Source of the DNA: Durusdinium trenchii | Taxonomy: Eukaryota > Sar > Dinophyceae > Suessiales > Symbiodiniaceae | NCBI GenBank assembly: GCA_963970005.1 | Contig: CAXAMN010001225.1 | Location: forward strand, 459,595 to 523,594 | Direction: 5' to 3' | Length of the DNA stretch: 64,000 nucleotides | Part shown: one piece after another, positions 1 through 10,481 of the stretch | Layout of the letters: each line of letters starts with the position of its first letter | Numbering within the stretch: position 1 is the stretch's first letter | The notes under the pieces: generated by a model | The model's database searches: none | Seen by the model: only the letters and a program-made list of their open reading frames with translations | What the model was told of the DNA's origin: nothing | Program-made: the position numbers and the translations under genes

Positions 1-30
1 GATCAATTATTAGACCCGGACGTCCCAACA

Positions 31-82
31 CTTGCTTCGCAAGACAAACTCAAGGTATCCCCTAAAGGGCTACCTTTCGTGA
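31..82 (+). repeat. Hairpin-bearing dispersed repeat, copy 1
   Basis: A stretch starting CTTGCTTCGCAAG (a short hairpin), followed by a second imperfect inverted pair around GGTA...TACC and ending CTTTCGTGA. A diverged copy in the same orientation lies at 2437-2484. I cannot assign it to a named family. Positions 83-480 hold no gene or repeat that I can support. Confidence 0.5.
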
Positions 83-489
83 ACAGTAAGCTGGTAGAAC
101 GCTGGCCGTGTGGCACAAGCCACGTAACGTGCCCGCCAAGACCGCAAGGATTGGTTCAAAACATCAGCAGAACAACTATCATGCGAGTTTTGCTGGGGAA
201 TACAGGTCTGCTGGTCTGCTGCTTCTCCCTCTGCTCGACCTGTGGCTTCTGAGTCCGGAGTCTTGAGGCCAAGGCCATGCCAGAAAATATGGGTCGACGT
301 CATTGGACTTAGCTTGTGTGATCTTTGTGGTTCCACGCGCTCACAGCTGGAAGGCTGCGGTCCTAAGCCCTGGTTCAGCGAGCTCTCGACAACAAGGAAA
401 ATACATGAATTCTGCAACCCTGGGGGTAGTATTATAAAAAACGTTCATTGGAAAGAGCCTGTTTTCTAAATTTAAAACAAGTCCAAAAA

Positions 490-960
490 AGTCAATCCCA
501 AAAGTCAAAGTAAAAAAAATCAAATCAGCAAATTAAAAAAAAACAATTTGCCCATATTTTTGACATTTATTGATTTTTTGACGTTTTTTTGACTTTTCAA
601 TTTGACTGTTCTTTCGATTTTTTTGCTTTTTTTAACCTTTTTTTGATTGTTTTTTTCGACTTTTTGTTGACTTTTTTTCTATTTTGTTTGACTTTTTCGA
701 GCTGTGGCCTACGGTTGACTATTTTTTGACTATTTTTTGACTTGTTTTTGACTTTTCTTGACTCCGGTAATCCGCCAAGGCGAGGAGCCACAGTTTTGAT
801 TTGTTTGATTTTTTTTGGTACTGTTTTTTCGACTTTTTTTAACTGTTTATTGATTTTTTTTTACTTTTTCGAGCTGTGGTCTATGGTTGACTTTTTTCTT
901 GACTTTTCAATTTGATGTTTTTTGACTTTGACTTTTCCAGTTGACTTTTTTTTTGACTTT
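490..960. repeat. T-rich GACTTTTT low-complexity tract
   Basis: Dozens of poly-T runs are punctuated by GACT or TTGAC. A short A-rich stretch at 490-545 is roughly its inverse. A block containing CGAGCTGTGG(C/T)CTA at about 697-735 recurs at 869-905, so the tract contains a degenerate unit of about 170 bp. Open frames across it are artefacts of low complexity. Confidence 0.6.
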
Positions 961-1016
961 CTTGTAAATCACGGATTCTGGCCTTACCATATGAAAGTTT
1001 TTTATAAGGGTAGTAG

Positions 1017-1310
1017 TTGTCATCGTCGTTGAGGAGGAGGAGTAGGAGGTGGTGGTGGTGGTGCTCCGTGGTATTTTGCGGGTGCTGGCAAGGATACGCC
1101 GGCGGAAGGGTATGCATCTGGCTTTGAAGACGGCCGTCGTACCTATATATAATATATACAGTACTAATCATGAGAAATTATGCCGTCCAGGGGGTGTGGT
1201 TAGTGCTGTTGTGGTTGTTGTCGTTGCTGTTGCTGTTGCTGTCGCCGTCGCCGTCTTCGTCGCCGTCGCAATGTTGCTGGTTGCCCTTGTGGTGGTAGTT
1301 GTCGTAGATG
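1017..1310. repeat. Trinucleotide-rich tracts (GGT/GTT/GTC/GCC)
   Basis: GAGGAG and GTGGTG runs at 1030-1060, then an imperfect GTT to GTC to GCC triplet tract at 1200-1310 that reads as poly-Val/Ala or, on the other strand, poly-Thr/Gln. Low-complexity composition explains the open frames. The stretch 1320-1500 shows nothing further. Confidence 0.6.
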
Positions 1311-1639
1311 CAGCAGAAAGAAGAGAGCAAAAACACAAAACATGATGTATGTAGAACAAAAGCAAGAAGGATGACACATGTGAGAACAACAAGTCAACAA
1401 CAAATCAGAATGCAACAAAATGGCGAAGAACAATGATAAACCGTAGTACAAAAAAACGATAACTAGCAAAAATGGTTGAAACACAAAATGTGAACACAAG
1501 AAGCAGAACTTGAACAAAAGCAAACAGAACCTGCTTCGTCAGCTTCTGGCTCTCGGGTTTATATTCCTGCTTCTTCCAGTGCTACCCTGCCTAACGACGG
1601 ACAGCGGCCGGCTGTTGGGCGTTTGTCTTGCGAAAGTAC

Positions 1640-1880
1640 TGGCAATAGTAGTGGCTGCAGCCATAGAAAACGTGGTGGCTGTAACTAGAATTAATGGCAC
1701 TAGTGGCAGCACGTGGCAGTAGTAGAGGTAGTGGTAGTCGGTGGTAGTAGAAACGGCCAATGTATTAGCAGCAGTATAGTAGCAGTAGTATTACTAGCCA
1801 TAGACGTAGTTGAATACTATACCAAGTAATAGTAGTGCTAGTATATATTGGTCTTGGTGATGGATATCATTATATATATA
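1640..1880. repeat. Imperfect GTA/GTG triplet tract
   Basis: Scattered GTAGTGGTAGT-type triplets ending in a short TATATATA run at 1870-1880. No gene is supported. Positions 1881-2436 are otherwise unremarkable. Confidence 0.45.
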
Positions 1881-2436
1881 GCAGTAGAAGCTCACTACAG
1901 CCATGCCGTTGCTCTTTGACACCACCCCCCAACAACACCAAAAAGGGACCAACCCAGGTGGTGCAAGTGAAACAAGTCCAGCTACTAGGAACACCAACCC
2001 AGCCTTCAACCACATCAATAACTTGTCAATAACCTTGTCCATTTGCTCGGTGTCAAACAAAGCCAACCTGTGACCATTATGTTGGCCACCTGTTCCAACA
2101 ACAAAACCCATTGACTCACCACATCTATGGTCTGCAGGCGTAGTCCACCAACCGCTGCAAACAGGGCAAACGAACTGATTCACACCACCCACCAGGCTCT
2201 TGGATGAGCAAGGCTTCGAAGACTACCTGACTCATCTTTGAGTTGATCTACTTCCATGCGGGGGTGAGCGAGTTTATTTGATTTGTGGCGTGCTCCGTAT
2301 GTGCTCATGAACAGAACCGACACAGTAAAAGAAACCTAACCTTGCCAAAAATCATCTCATCTATGCAATGATGCCCCACAGTGGGAGAATCACTACTAAA
2401 ATCCAAAAACCAAGGACATTCAACGAAGCAGCCCCC

Positions 2437-2484
2437 CTTGCTTACGCAAGATAGAACTCAGGTAGCTAATGGTACCTTTCGTGA
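2437..2484 (+). repeat. Hairpin-bearing dispersed repeat, copy 2
   Basis: Matches positions 31-82: the CTTGCTTACGCAAG hairpin, then AACTCAGGTAGC, then GGTACCTTTCGTGA. Both copies keep the two inverted pairs while the rest has drifted. Positions 2485-3778 hold no supportable gene; short TATATA runs occur near 3495-3515. Confidence 0.5.
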
Positions 2485-3908
2485 TTTGGTCATTAACCTT
2501 ATTGAGTAGAGTTTGGGCGGCTTCCAAAGTTCAGTCAAATGAAATCCAAACGACCTAGAGGCCGGGCTAACTGATCTGAGCATCTCTTCATGAGTGTCAT
2601 CTTTGAAGAAGTCCTTGTGATCCTCATGATCCTCCGCCGTGGCACTGGCACCGGACCCAGGAGAATCTCACTGTGCAGGTATCTACCGACATGTCATCTT
2701 CCAATTCACATCCAAGAGCTCCCAACTCTCAAACTTGTTCGCAAAAGGTTGTCTACCAAGATACTTTCTGGGGGGCGGCCATCTCTTCTGACTTCTAACA
2801 ACACCCAGTATGCAGTACATAACCCCTTGGTCTTTGACCCATGCACTCATCATCAGCATGTCCACCATGTCTCCTCCATGTCCACCGAAAAGGTGCCGGC
2901 GCTTCGCCTTATGCGTCGCATGGCCATCGTGTGGTACCGAACTGGAGGGTTGGTATCGTGTGCGTGCGTGTGTTAAGAGCACAGGTGGGTACAACTTGAC
3001 CTTCACACACCAAACACATGATCTGGAATCCACTCATGTTCATTGATCCCAGGTTTGGGCGGGGCTACCAAAGCCACAATAGACTTGATCCTCCGTGGAG
3101 TCTAAGTCTGAGGCTCAATCAAGAGTCATGTTCGCAAGGATATAACTACATATGCATTAAACATCATATAACTATAAGACAGCATGGGACACCCATTGCA
3201 GTTTGTACAGCAAGTCAGGCTGGCCCGCTCCCAACGCCAGTTCCTCCAGAAAGGACAACATCAACAATGCGTGAGACATTGGACATTGAGAAAAATGCAA
3301 AGGAAACCGCGGCAGTAGACGCGCAAGGCCCAGTGTTGTATTTGTCTGCGAGCCGGCTCCCTCATGTACAACTTTCTACCTCTGCGCCCACACTTCCAGG
3401 TTAAGCCCAGCATCTGATCCAACGATGCCCTGAGTGGCATGGAAAAAGAACGAGTCCGGGACCGCCGGACCAGGTCCGATGTTCTGATTTAAATATATGT
3501 GTATATATATATAACATAAAAACGAACCTATATAGATATGCAGAAAAGTATTTCTTATACAGTAATAATCCTTGATGTAACTCCAGCCTATGTTTCCAAA
3601 CATGCTTCATGAATCCCGCCAACTGATTGAACATTCCTCGGCCCCCCCCATCCAAATAAAAAGAAATTTATGACCCCAGTTTCTTTTCCCAGTGAAATTA
3701 CACCAGTGACCCACCACGTGGTCAGCGCCCCGGTTTCTTTTTTCCGCCGCGGTGAGCGATGTCACGGATCCTTCATGGTGTTGGGATCAGCCTCTCTGAT
3801 GTTTCGCGCTGTTGGGGATTTTGTCTTCTTCTGTGGATGTGACATCCTGGCGGCCGGGCATTTGTGCTGGGCGTGAAAAATGCACGAATAGTCACACACA
3901 CAGACATA

Positions 3909-4088
3909 TATATATATACACATATGCGCATATTTTGGTCAGGCAATCTGCATCAGGGTATTGGGGCAGCGGATCATGCTGCAACTGGCAAGATCGCCGG
4001 GCCACGATCTGCTGCCGCGATAGGTAATCTGCTTACGCTCGGCGGGCGTAAGCGGATTGAACAAAATATGCGCATATTTGTATATATG
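3909..4088. mobile_element. Nested about 180-bp MITE in left foldback arm
   Basis: Its ends, around ATATGCGCATATTTTG (3920-3940) and the inverse CAAAATATGCGCATAT (4060-4080), form an approximately 30-bp inverted repeat extended by TATATA on both sides. The interior has a second hairpin, CTTACGC...GCGTAAG (4031-4052). The right arm of the host foldback lacks this segment and jumps directly from CACACATA to the GGCCAGAAAC block, so it serves as an empty-site control for a recent insertion at a TA-rich target. Confidence 0.7.
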
Positions 4089-4692
4089 GGTGCGGCCAGA
4101 AACCCTGGTATGGATCGCTCCGCGCTGCAGCGAGAGTGATCCAAACCCTATGGATCGGAGCGCTGATCCAAGCCCCATGGATCAAACCGACAAGTCACTT
4201 GATCCAAGCCCCCGAAATAGACACATCTGCATGGTGGCGCTCCACCCCACCACTTTCTCACCAGTTCGATCAAAGCCATCCTGTTTGTGGCAAGCCTGTT
4301 TTGAAGTACTGGCCGCCGCTAAATTCATATTGGGCCATGGTTGGGCAGAGTGGGTGGCTTTGGGCGCTGGTTCACTCCTCTTGGGCTAACAAGAGGCCTT
4401 GCGGATTAAAGTTTTCGGGCATTAACCTCATTTCTCCAGCCTTTGTTTTGGTTCAAGAAGACGATACAAGAAGCACAAAAAGGCTATTAGCTAGCCATGC
4501 AAATTGGTGATTCAGTGGGCTCTCAAGTCATTTCATGTGGTGGCTTAGCAGCTCTCTAGATTGGAGTATTGGAGGCGCGCTCCAAACACTGGTTAGTGGC
4601 TTCCGGCTTCCGCTAATTCTGTTTGGCCTTCCACTATCTTGTCTTCTGGCGCCTTCTTTAATATCGTCTAGTTGGGTTGGATCCTCCACTCA

Positions 4693-4775
4693 CAGGCTTC
4701 CATAGCTTATTGGTTTGAGCGATGGTCTTCAATTCTCTACTTCTACGGTGTGTGGGTTTGAGTCCCGGCTGTGAT
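4693..4775 (+). other. Weak tRNA-like A/B-box segment
   Basis: A stretch resembling an A box (AGCTTATTGGTTTGAGC) lies about 40 bases before a B-box-like GGTTTGAGTCCCGG. No acceptor stem closes around it, so this is not a functional tRNA gene. A tRNA-derived SINE head is possible but unproven. Confidence 0.15.
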
Positions 4776-4917
4776 CACACCTAGCGACTTTCCATTAAAT
4801 CTATTTGCCAGAATGGGAAGTCAACTGTGATCGCAATTAGCGGATTCCACTAAATCTATTTGCCGGAATGGGAAGTCAATTTGAAGTTGAAACTAGTGGC
4901 TTCCGCTAAATCTGTGG

Positions 4918-5110
4918 TGGTGGTAATACTAGTGATAGTAGCGAGTAGCAGTAGCAGCTGCAGCAGCAGTAGTAATAGCAGTAGTGGTAGCAAGTGTAGT
5001 GGCAGTAGCTGTGGGAGCGGTGGCAATAACAACACTAGTAGCAGCAAAGGTAGCAGTAGTAGTAGTAGTTGTTGTGGTTGTTGTTGTGGCAGTGGTAGCA
5101 CTAGTAGTTG
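4918..5110. repeat. AGT/CAG/GTT triplet microsatellite
   Basis: Imperfect trinucleotide tract (GTAGCAGTAGCAGC and variants, shifting to TAGTAGTTGTTG) inside the foldback element. It explains the poly-Ser and poly-Leu open frames seen on either strand. Confidence 0.7.
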
Positions 5111-5350
5111 TGTGATCCAAGGGCTTGGATCACACACCCACCTTTTGATCCATACCCTATGGATCGAGGTATGGATCGTGTGTGGGTTTGGGTGTGTGAT
5201 CCAAGCCTTATGTTTCTGGCCGTAGCCATATGTGTGATTGTTTGTGCAGTTTTCATGTTCAGCACAAATGCCCGGCCGCCAGGATGTCACATCCACAGAA
5301 GAAGACAACATCCCCAACAGCGTGAAAAATCAGAAAGGCTGATCCCAACA

Positions 5351-7054
5351 TTCTTTGGGGAGTCTTGCGCGCGCTGTGTACAGCCAAGCCTTTCTGCCAA
5401 GCATGAACCGTCTCGGAGCAGGACTTAGAGCAATCTTCCCAGCACAGGGTCTCAGTCCAAAAGCCTTTTTGCATGGTGTTACAAGACACATCAGTCTGGC
5501 ATGGAAAGGCCATAATCTTCTTTGGTTACAAGACACTTCAGTTTTGCATGTCTGCTTAAGTCCATGCTCATGAACTAAAACCGCCTTTGTTGAGCCAGAA
5601 TTCACGGAGGGGTCCTGGTTGGAAGGGGAATCAGAAAAAAGAAACTGGAGCTGATTTCTTTTACCTCACCCCCTCTTGATTTCTTTAGCAAGGGGTGGGG
5701 GATGAACATTCCTTGGCACCATGTCTTCGCCTTTCGCTGCGGCGGAGTTCGACGAGCATTTGCAACTTCAAGCTGCAGCTGATGAAAGATCTTCCCTGTG
5801 AATCCAGTCCCAATTCCACAACTTGAGAGAGCCCATGCCAATACTGAAGAAGATGAAGAAGCATACACGGTGAAATAACCACTCATTGGAATCTTGGGAG
5901 AGGGCTGGTATGGTCTGGTGGCTATGCGTCGGGCGCGGGTGCAATCCCGAGGTCGGCGGACAGGTGGGCCACGGCCCACTACCCCAGCCCTGCAGTTGGG
6001 ATGAGCTACGGTGTGGACCATTAAAACACAACCTCACCGATCATGGGATATATTATATGCGGACATTGGTTCTGTGGTGCAAAAGGGTGCAACCCGCCCA
6101 AAAGCTGAACAAACATCTTTCAACGGGACCCATTTGGACAGGAACCCGTCCCTTTAAGATGCAAATCTCCCTTTTCGTGGGTGCCACCAACTGGATTTGG
6201 CCACTTCCAAGCCACATACGCGGAGAATGCGAAGATTGTGACTGTAGAGGCTCAGGCTTCGCCAGCGCCATATCATCCATGAGCTTATTGAGGGCAGCTT
6301 CCTTTCAAGTTGGCAAACGCAACACACAAATTTCAAGCTTCAACACAGGCAAAATAGGGTCACATCGTGGGGATTCCTGAACACTGGACATGCTTTGGTA
6401 TCAAAAGAGCATGCTTCCGTGGAAGCACGAACGATTCGAACATCACAGTGTGCGACTGATAGCAGCTGACTGTCTAATTCACCGTGCACAACTGACTCTC
6501 TCAGCTTTCCTGGCAAATGCCAGATTAACGGTTGCCCCTTTTCCGTTCAAATAAATAGTGAACATAATTCTCAAACATGGTTATCCACTGACGTTAGGAC
6601 TGGGCTGTCACTGCGCCTTCTTTGCAAGCACTTGCATCACTTCGTGTCCTTGGGCATGCACGGGAATAACTTCTATGGCTGCCACAAAGGCTATCGTCCA
6701 TCAACAACCAGGAGGTCTCACACCCATCTGCCAAGCCTGGCCAACAAACAACCTTTGCAGTGGCACAGGGCCACCACAGCTTGACCACATTCCTTTGCAA
6801 TCAAGCTTGCATCCAGTACACCACTCAAAAAACACAAACTACAGGATACAGGCAATTGCCAGGTCGTCACCATGTGCTGTCAGAACCACAAACCTCCCCT
6901 AAACCCATCTGGCTTCCAAAACAAGACCCTTTTCATACCGACATGTTCACCATCTCGCTTGTGAAGACTCACTCACAGCCTTTCGACAAAGTGTCAGAGT
7001 ACTTGAGGTGTTGTATGGGTGCGTGCCCGTCAGTGCACGCGCAAATGCAATGCT
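5351..7054. other. No supportable gene
   Basis: Unique-looking sequence with only short random open frames on both strands and no splice-bounded exon that I trust. Two loosely similar segments containing TTACAAGACAC occur at 5479 and 5526. Confidence 0.4.
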
Positions 7055-7180
7055 CGTAAGCGCGCATGTGTGTGTGTGTGTTCATGTACGTGTACTGTAC
7101 GTGTACGTGTCAGTGTACGTATGCATGTGCGAGGGCGTACACACTTGTGTGTGAGCGCGCGCTCACGCGCGTGTGCAACC
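7055..7180. repeat. TG/CA and GTAC alternating purine-pyrimidine tract
   Basis: GCGCGCATGTGTGTGTGTG followed by ATGTACGTGTACTGTACGTG and a GCGCGCGCTCACGCGCG core near 7155-7172. The alternation could adopt Z-DNA, which is inference only. Positions 7181-9350 hold no gene that I can support. Confidence 0.6.
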
Positions 7181-9361
7181 TAATAATATAGACGTGACAC
7201 ATACTCTTGATGGTTCTGGGGTGATGACCTACCAATCACTTAGTTCAAGGCTCGAAGGCTCTCCCATTGCTTGTGTATCTCTGTCCGCGCCGCATCACTC
7301 GCCATCGCGAGGGGTGGCGGGCACCCGCGTGGCGGGTAGCCGCAAGTGAGGAGTCAAGGCAAGGGGGGATGTTCGCTTTGACTGTCCTATTGTCCAAGCT
7401 TATTCAGAAAGCCTCCGAGTCAATCTGTGCAATATTGAGGATGTAGTGAATTGACGTGTGAACACACCAAAGAGAAAAATTGCAATCGTTTTGTCTCTCT
7501 CTCAGTTTCATCTTACTCTTGCCTATGTACTCCAATGTCAATCTCTGCAGCTCAACCTACGCTCTTCTTACCACAGCACCGCTGTCAATGCTCCACCTTG
7601 GGCCCTGCAAGCCGGATGGCTCAAATAAACCGTTCGGCCGTCCGAATCACCACTTCGACATCAGCGCCAGAAGGTGAATGTTTCATTTGATGGTAGGTAG
7701 AAGTCTGAAGATGTCTGAAGTATGAAAGCCAAATTGAAGAAGGGTGGCCTGTACTTCTTGCAAGCCTGCAGTTTGGCTTCAAACAGTGAGAAGCACCGAC
7801 ATGTTCAAACAAATGCTGAGTGCATATGGCCCATAGAGAGCAGTACCACAACGTGCTCTCCGGACTCTTGTGGACTTGTGCAAGAAACAGTGAATTTGTT
7901 TTGGCAACACGCGTGAGCCAAAAAACCAAGCAACGACCACTACCACAACAACAGCACCAGCAGCAAAGACAACAAACAAATACACATATTCATGGCCGCT
8001 AGCATCATTCTAGTTACTATCTGAGGCACACAGCCAAGCTAATCAAACATCTTATATATAAGATAAGTAATGTTTTGATGTTAGATGGTGCTTTTGCACT
8101 ATTGGTAGGTAGAGGTGATGCTACCAAATCAGCCGTGTCAAGTGCGAAGGTGCTTCCAACTCGGAGATGCTGGATCCCTGCTGGGCCTTGCCGTTTGAGT
8201 CGCTGTCCAACTGGGCGTGAGGGAAGGTCACCGTGAAGCTGTGGATTGGACACATAGGGTTGAAGGTTGAGGGAAGGTCCCCCGGTCCGGTACCTTCTGG
8301 GCCTTGGATTCAATGCACATCAGTAATTTGACATAAAGCAAACGAGCACCAGCTGTGCAACCTCCCCCCCGCAGCTCAACCTCCCCCGTGCCGGGCTCTT
8401 GAACTTCTGGCACGTCCAAACACCGAGTACAAATGAGAAGGCCAAAGTAAATTCCCAAGGTGACCAAATGGCAGGGTAATTAAGCCAAATGGCAGAGTAA
8501 GATCGGTTGCCTCAAACAGCCCACATCGGTAGCGAATTGGAGGTGCTAAGCAAGCTTGTGGTGCGATGGTCTATAGGTTGGTACCATTTGATTGACATTA
8601 CCTACCGAGGGCCCACATGAAACCCCAAACGACTGCCGTTAAAATTGTCTTAGTTCTTAAATAGAGAGGATGTTCCTGAAGAGGGCCGAGATCTGTTGGT
8701 CTTGATGGGGTGAAGTTTTCCTGCACCACTATATGGATAGCAAGTTTGCTGTGGAGAAATCCTGCTCATTCCCAGCTTGGCCAACTTGGCCAGCACGCGT
8801 CGTTCCCCAAGCGTTCGAACAGTTCGTTCCGCCCAGTCGTTGCATCCAAGCATCGTTCCTAAAACACTGTTGCAAGGATGAGAAGCGTGCGGCCGCCTGC
8901 ACGGCAAGTCTTCCGGAGCACACCCACTCATTGGCTGAAAGCTTGGTGCCTGGATCCAATCTGGAAAGAGTCGCAGCAGGCAAGTCTTCGGATCCAACTT
9001 TAGAGCAAAATACGGCGAAATACTGAAAAACTGAGATCGCCGTATTTCGCATGGCTCAAGACTCCAACTGGAGGTTTGGCACTCAACTGGTGCCCGGAAC
9101 CTGGAATGTTCCACCATCACCCCTTTTGTGGCCTAATGGCCAAGCTCAGGATCAGGAAATCTAAAGTGGGAAAATATGTCTCGAACTTGGCCACTTTGAG
9201 CGATCATCCAGCAATGACGACACTAGCCCAAACACGTTTCCACATGTGGTATCTTCTGCAAACATGCTTCTGCATTGGCATCATTTGGATTACGGCTAGC
9301 TAGAGCTTCCTAAAACCTACTGGGCGCCAGTGCTCCATACAAACGTCCACACGCCCACTTC

Positions 9362-9521
9362 GCATGCCGCTGGCTCGGCGGCGCACCTTGGCCCCAACGA
9401 GCTCCAGCAAGGCCTGGAAGTCCATCTTGCTGGAGGGCTCCTGCTGCGGGTGACGTTCACGCCCGCAGCCAGGACGCCAGTGCGAACCATTGGATCCGAA
9501 TGAGGGGGAGCAGTACCTCAA
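9362..9521 (-). CDS. Candidate exon, unknown protein (minus strand)
   Basis: On the minus strand, one frame between about 9480 and 9362 uses mostly G or C at third positions (for example KMDFQALLELVGAKV followed by an Arg-rich RRRASGMRSGR), unlike the surrounding AT-rich DNA. That is the only evidence; I recognise no family. Start and end are undefined because no paired splice sites are certain. It may join the exon-like island at 9690-9870 on the same strand. A chance GC-rich island is the alternative. Confidence 0.3.
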
Positions 9522-9689
9522 ATGATATAGACTATTACTTTATACTATTATAGGAAAGGTATGAACAAGTAAGTTTACGGACCATCCAGATCCATCGAGC
9601 ATGATACTTGTAAAATCTTGTAAATGCATGTAGCAAGTTCCGCCCAAGCTCCGGAAAAAAAGGCTTCCCCCAAGAAAGACCGTCAATCC

Positions 9690-9870
9690 CAACGAACTCC
9701 CGAAGCCGAATCCGCCTGCTGCACCTGTGGCCGTGGAGGCTTCGGGACCTCCAAGTGGACCTTGCTCCCAGTGACCATCGGTGCGCTGGGCGGCGCAGAC
9801 CTCGACCGGCGGGCCGGGGAGGGTGGCGAAGGAGCCACGGTGAAAGAACCCGGCGGACCAAGTAGCTTCT
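9690..9870 (-). CDS. Candidate Pro-rich exon (minus strand)
   Basis: The minus-strand frame reads a Pro/Ser/Arg-rich segment (APSPPSPARRSRSAPPSAP) followed by a Val/Pro/Gln-rich stretch, with GC-rich third positions and a possible GT donor after the codons for DSASG. No known domain. It lies just upstream, in minus-strand sense, of the 9362-9521 island, so the two could be neighbouring exons of one gene whose remainder is not visible. Confidence 0.28.
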
Positions 9871-10064
9871 TCGCTACGAGTAGCAATGGCCTCCAACCTA
9901 GAAGCAATGGCCTCCACAGAAAAAGGCTTTCATGAATCAATCACCGGAATGTTAATGATTTGTCTCACTTAGCTTCGCCTTGCAGTGGTAATTTGGCATT
10001 CACTAGGTTCCAAACTTGTGAGTTGACAACACCGGAACTGGAAGTGTAAAAAATGAAAAGGTAG

Positions 10065-10110
10065 AAAGACTTGGGCCCTGAGAACAGTGTAAGACTTGGG
10101 CCCTGAAAGT
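10065..10110 (+). repeat. Direct repeat AGACTTGGGCCCTGA x2
   Basis: Two identical 15-bp copies about 25 bp apart. No associated gene. Confidence 0.5.
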
Positions 10111-10322
10111 TGAAAGGTAGATTGTGTCCTTTGCCCTAACTTGCCTAACTTAAACCAGTAAAAAAAATCATGAGACATAACATGACATAACATACCGATG
10201 AACATAAACTACGGATCCACAATGAGTGGCATGGAAGGTTGACATTGCAGGTAATTAAGTGACGACCGAGCAAGGTGCAAAAGTCTTAGGACACTGGAAA
10301 AGAGTTTGTCTTGAGACATGAA

Positions 10323-10481
10323 TCTTCAACAAAGCTCCCCCCCCGCTCTCAGCCAGGGGGAGCTTCCTTGAAGAAGGGTGAGCTATCCTGCGTCCTAGCC
10401 AGCAAGTTGCCCAGTAGTAGTTCGTTTAGCCCTTAGTTAACTAAGTCGTCGCCTACTTAATGAAGTAAGGGCGGGCTAAAC
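10323..10481. repeat. Two adjacent hairpins
   Basis: The first hairpin pairs AAGCTCCCCC (10332) with GGGGGAGCTT (10356) and extends into CTTCAA/TTGAAG. The second pairs GTTTAGCCC (10424-10432) with GGGCTAAAC (10473-10481) and contains the inner palindrome TTAGTTAACTAA. The function is unknown; they could be ends of a small foldback element. Positions 10482-12290 hold only TA tracts (10730-10760, 11694-11706, 11932-11946) and no supportable gene. Confidence 0.55.

Larger units (their letters stand above)
3779..5350. mobile_element. Foldback/TIR element of about 1.57 kb
   Basis: The outermost about 100 bp (3779-3880) matches the reverse complement of 5250-5350 closely, beginning TGTTGGGATCAGCCT and passing through CCTGGCGGCCGGGCATTTG. 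The similarity continues inwards: GCGGCCAGAAAC at 4091 pairs with GGCCGTAGCC-side sequence at about 5200-5225. Both inner flanks carry clusters of GATCCAAG/CCATGGATC-type short palindromes (4137-4210 and 5117-5200). No transposase is visible inside, so it looks non-autonomous. The centre (4210-4915) is non-coding, and an AGT/CAG triplet tract occupies 4918-5110. No clear target duplication was found. Confidence 0.75.

Noticed and set aside
4693-4775. tRNA gene
   Set aside because: Only box-like motifs are present; acceptor and anticodon stems do not form.
5217-5230. CCGTAGCCAT, the start of the dinoflagellate spliced leader
   Set aside because: Only ten bases match and the rest of the leader (TTTTGGCTCAAG) does not follow. 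The site is part of a foldback arm.
4856-5317. Leu/Pro/Gln-rich minus-strand frame
   Set aside because: Produced by the AGT/CAG triplet tract; it lies within a non-autonomous foldback element.
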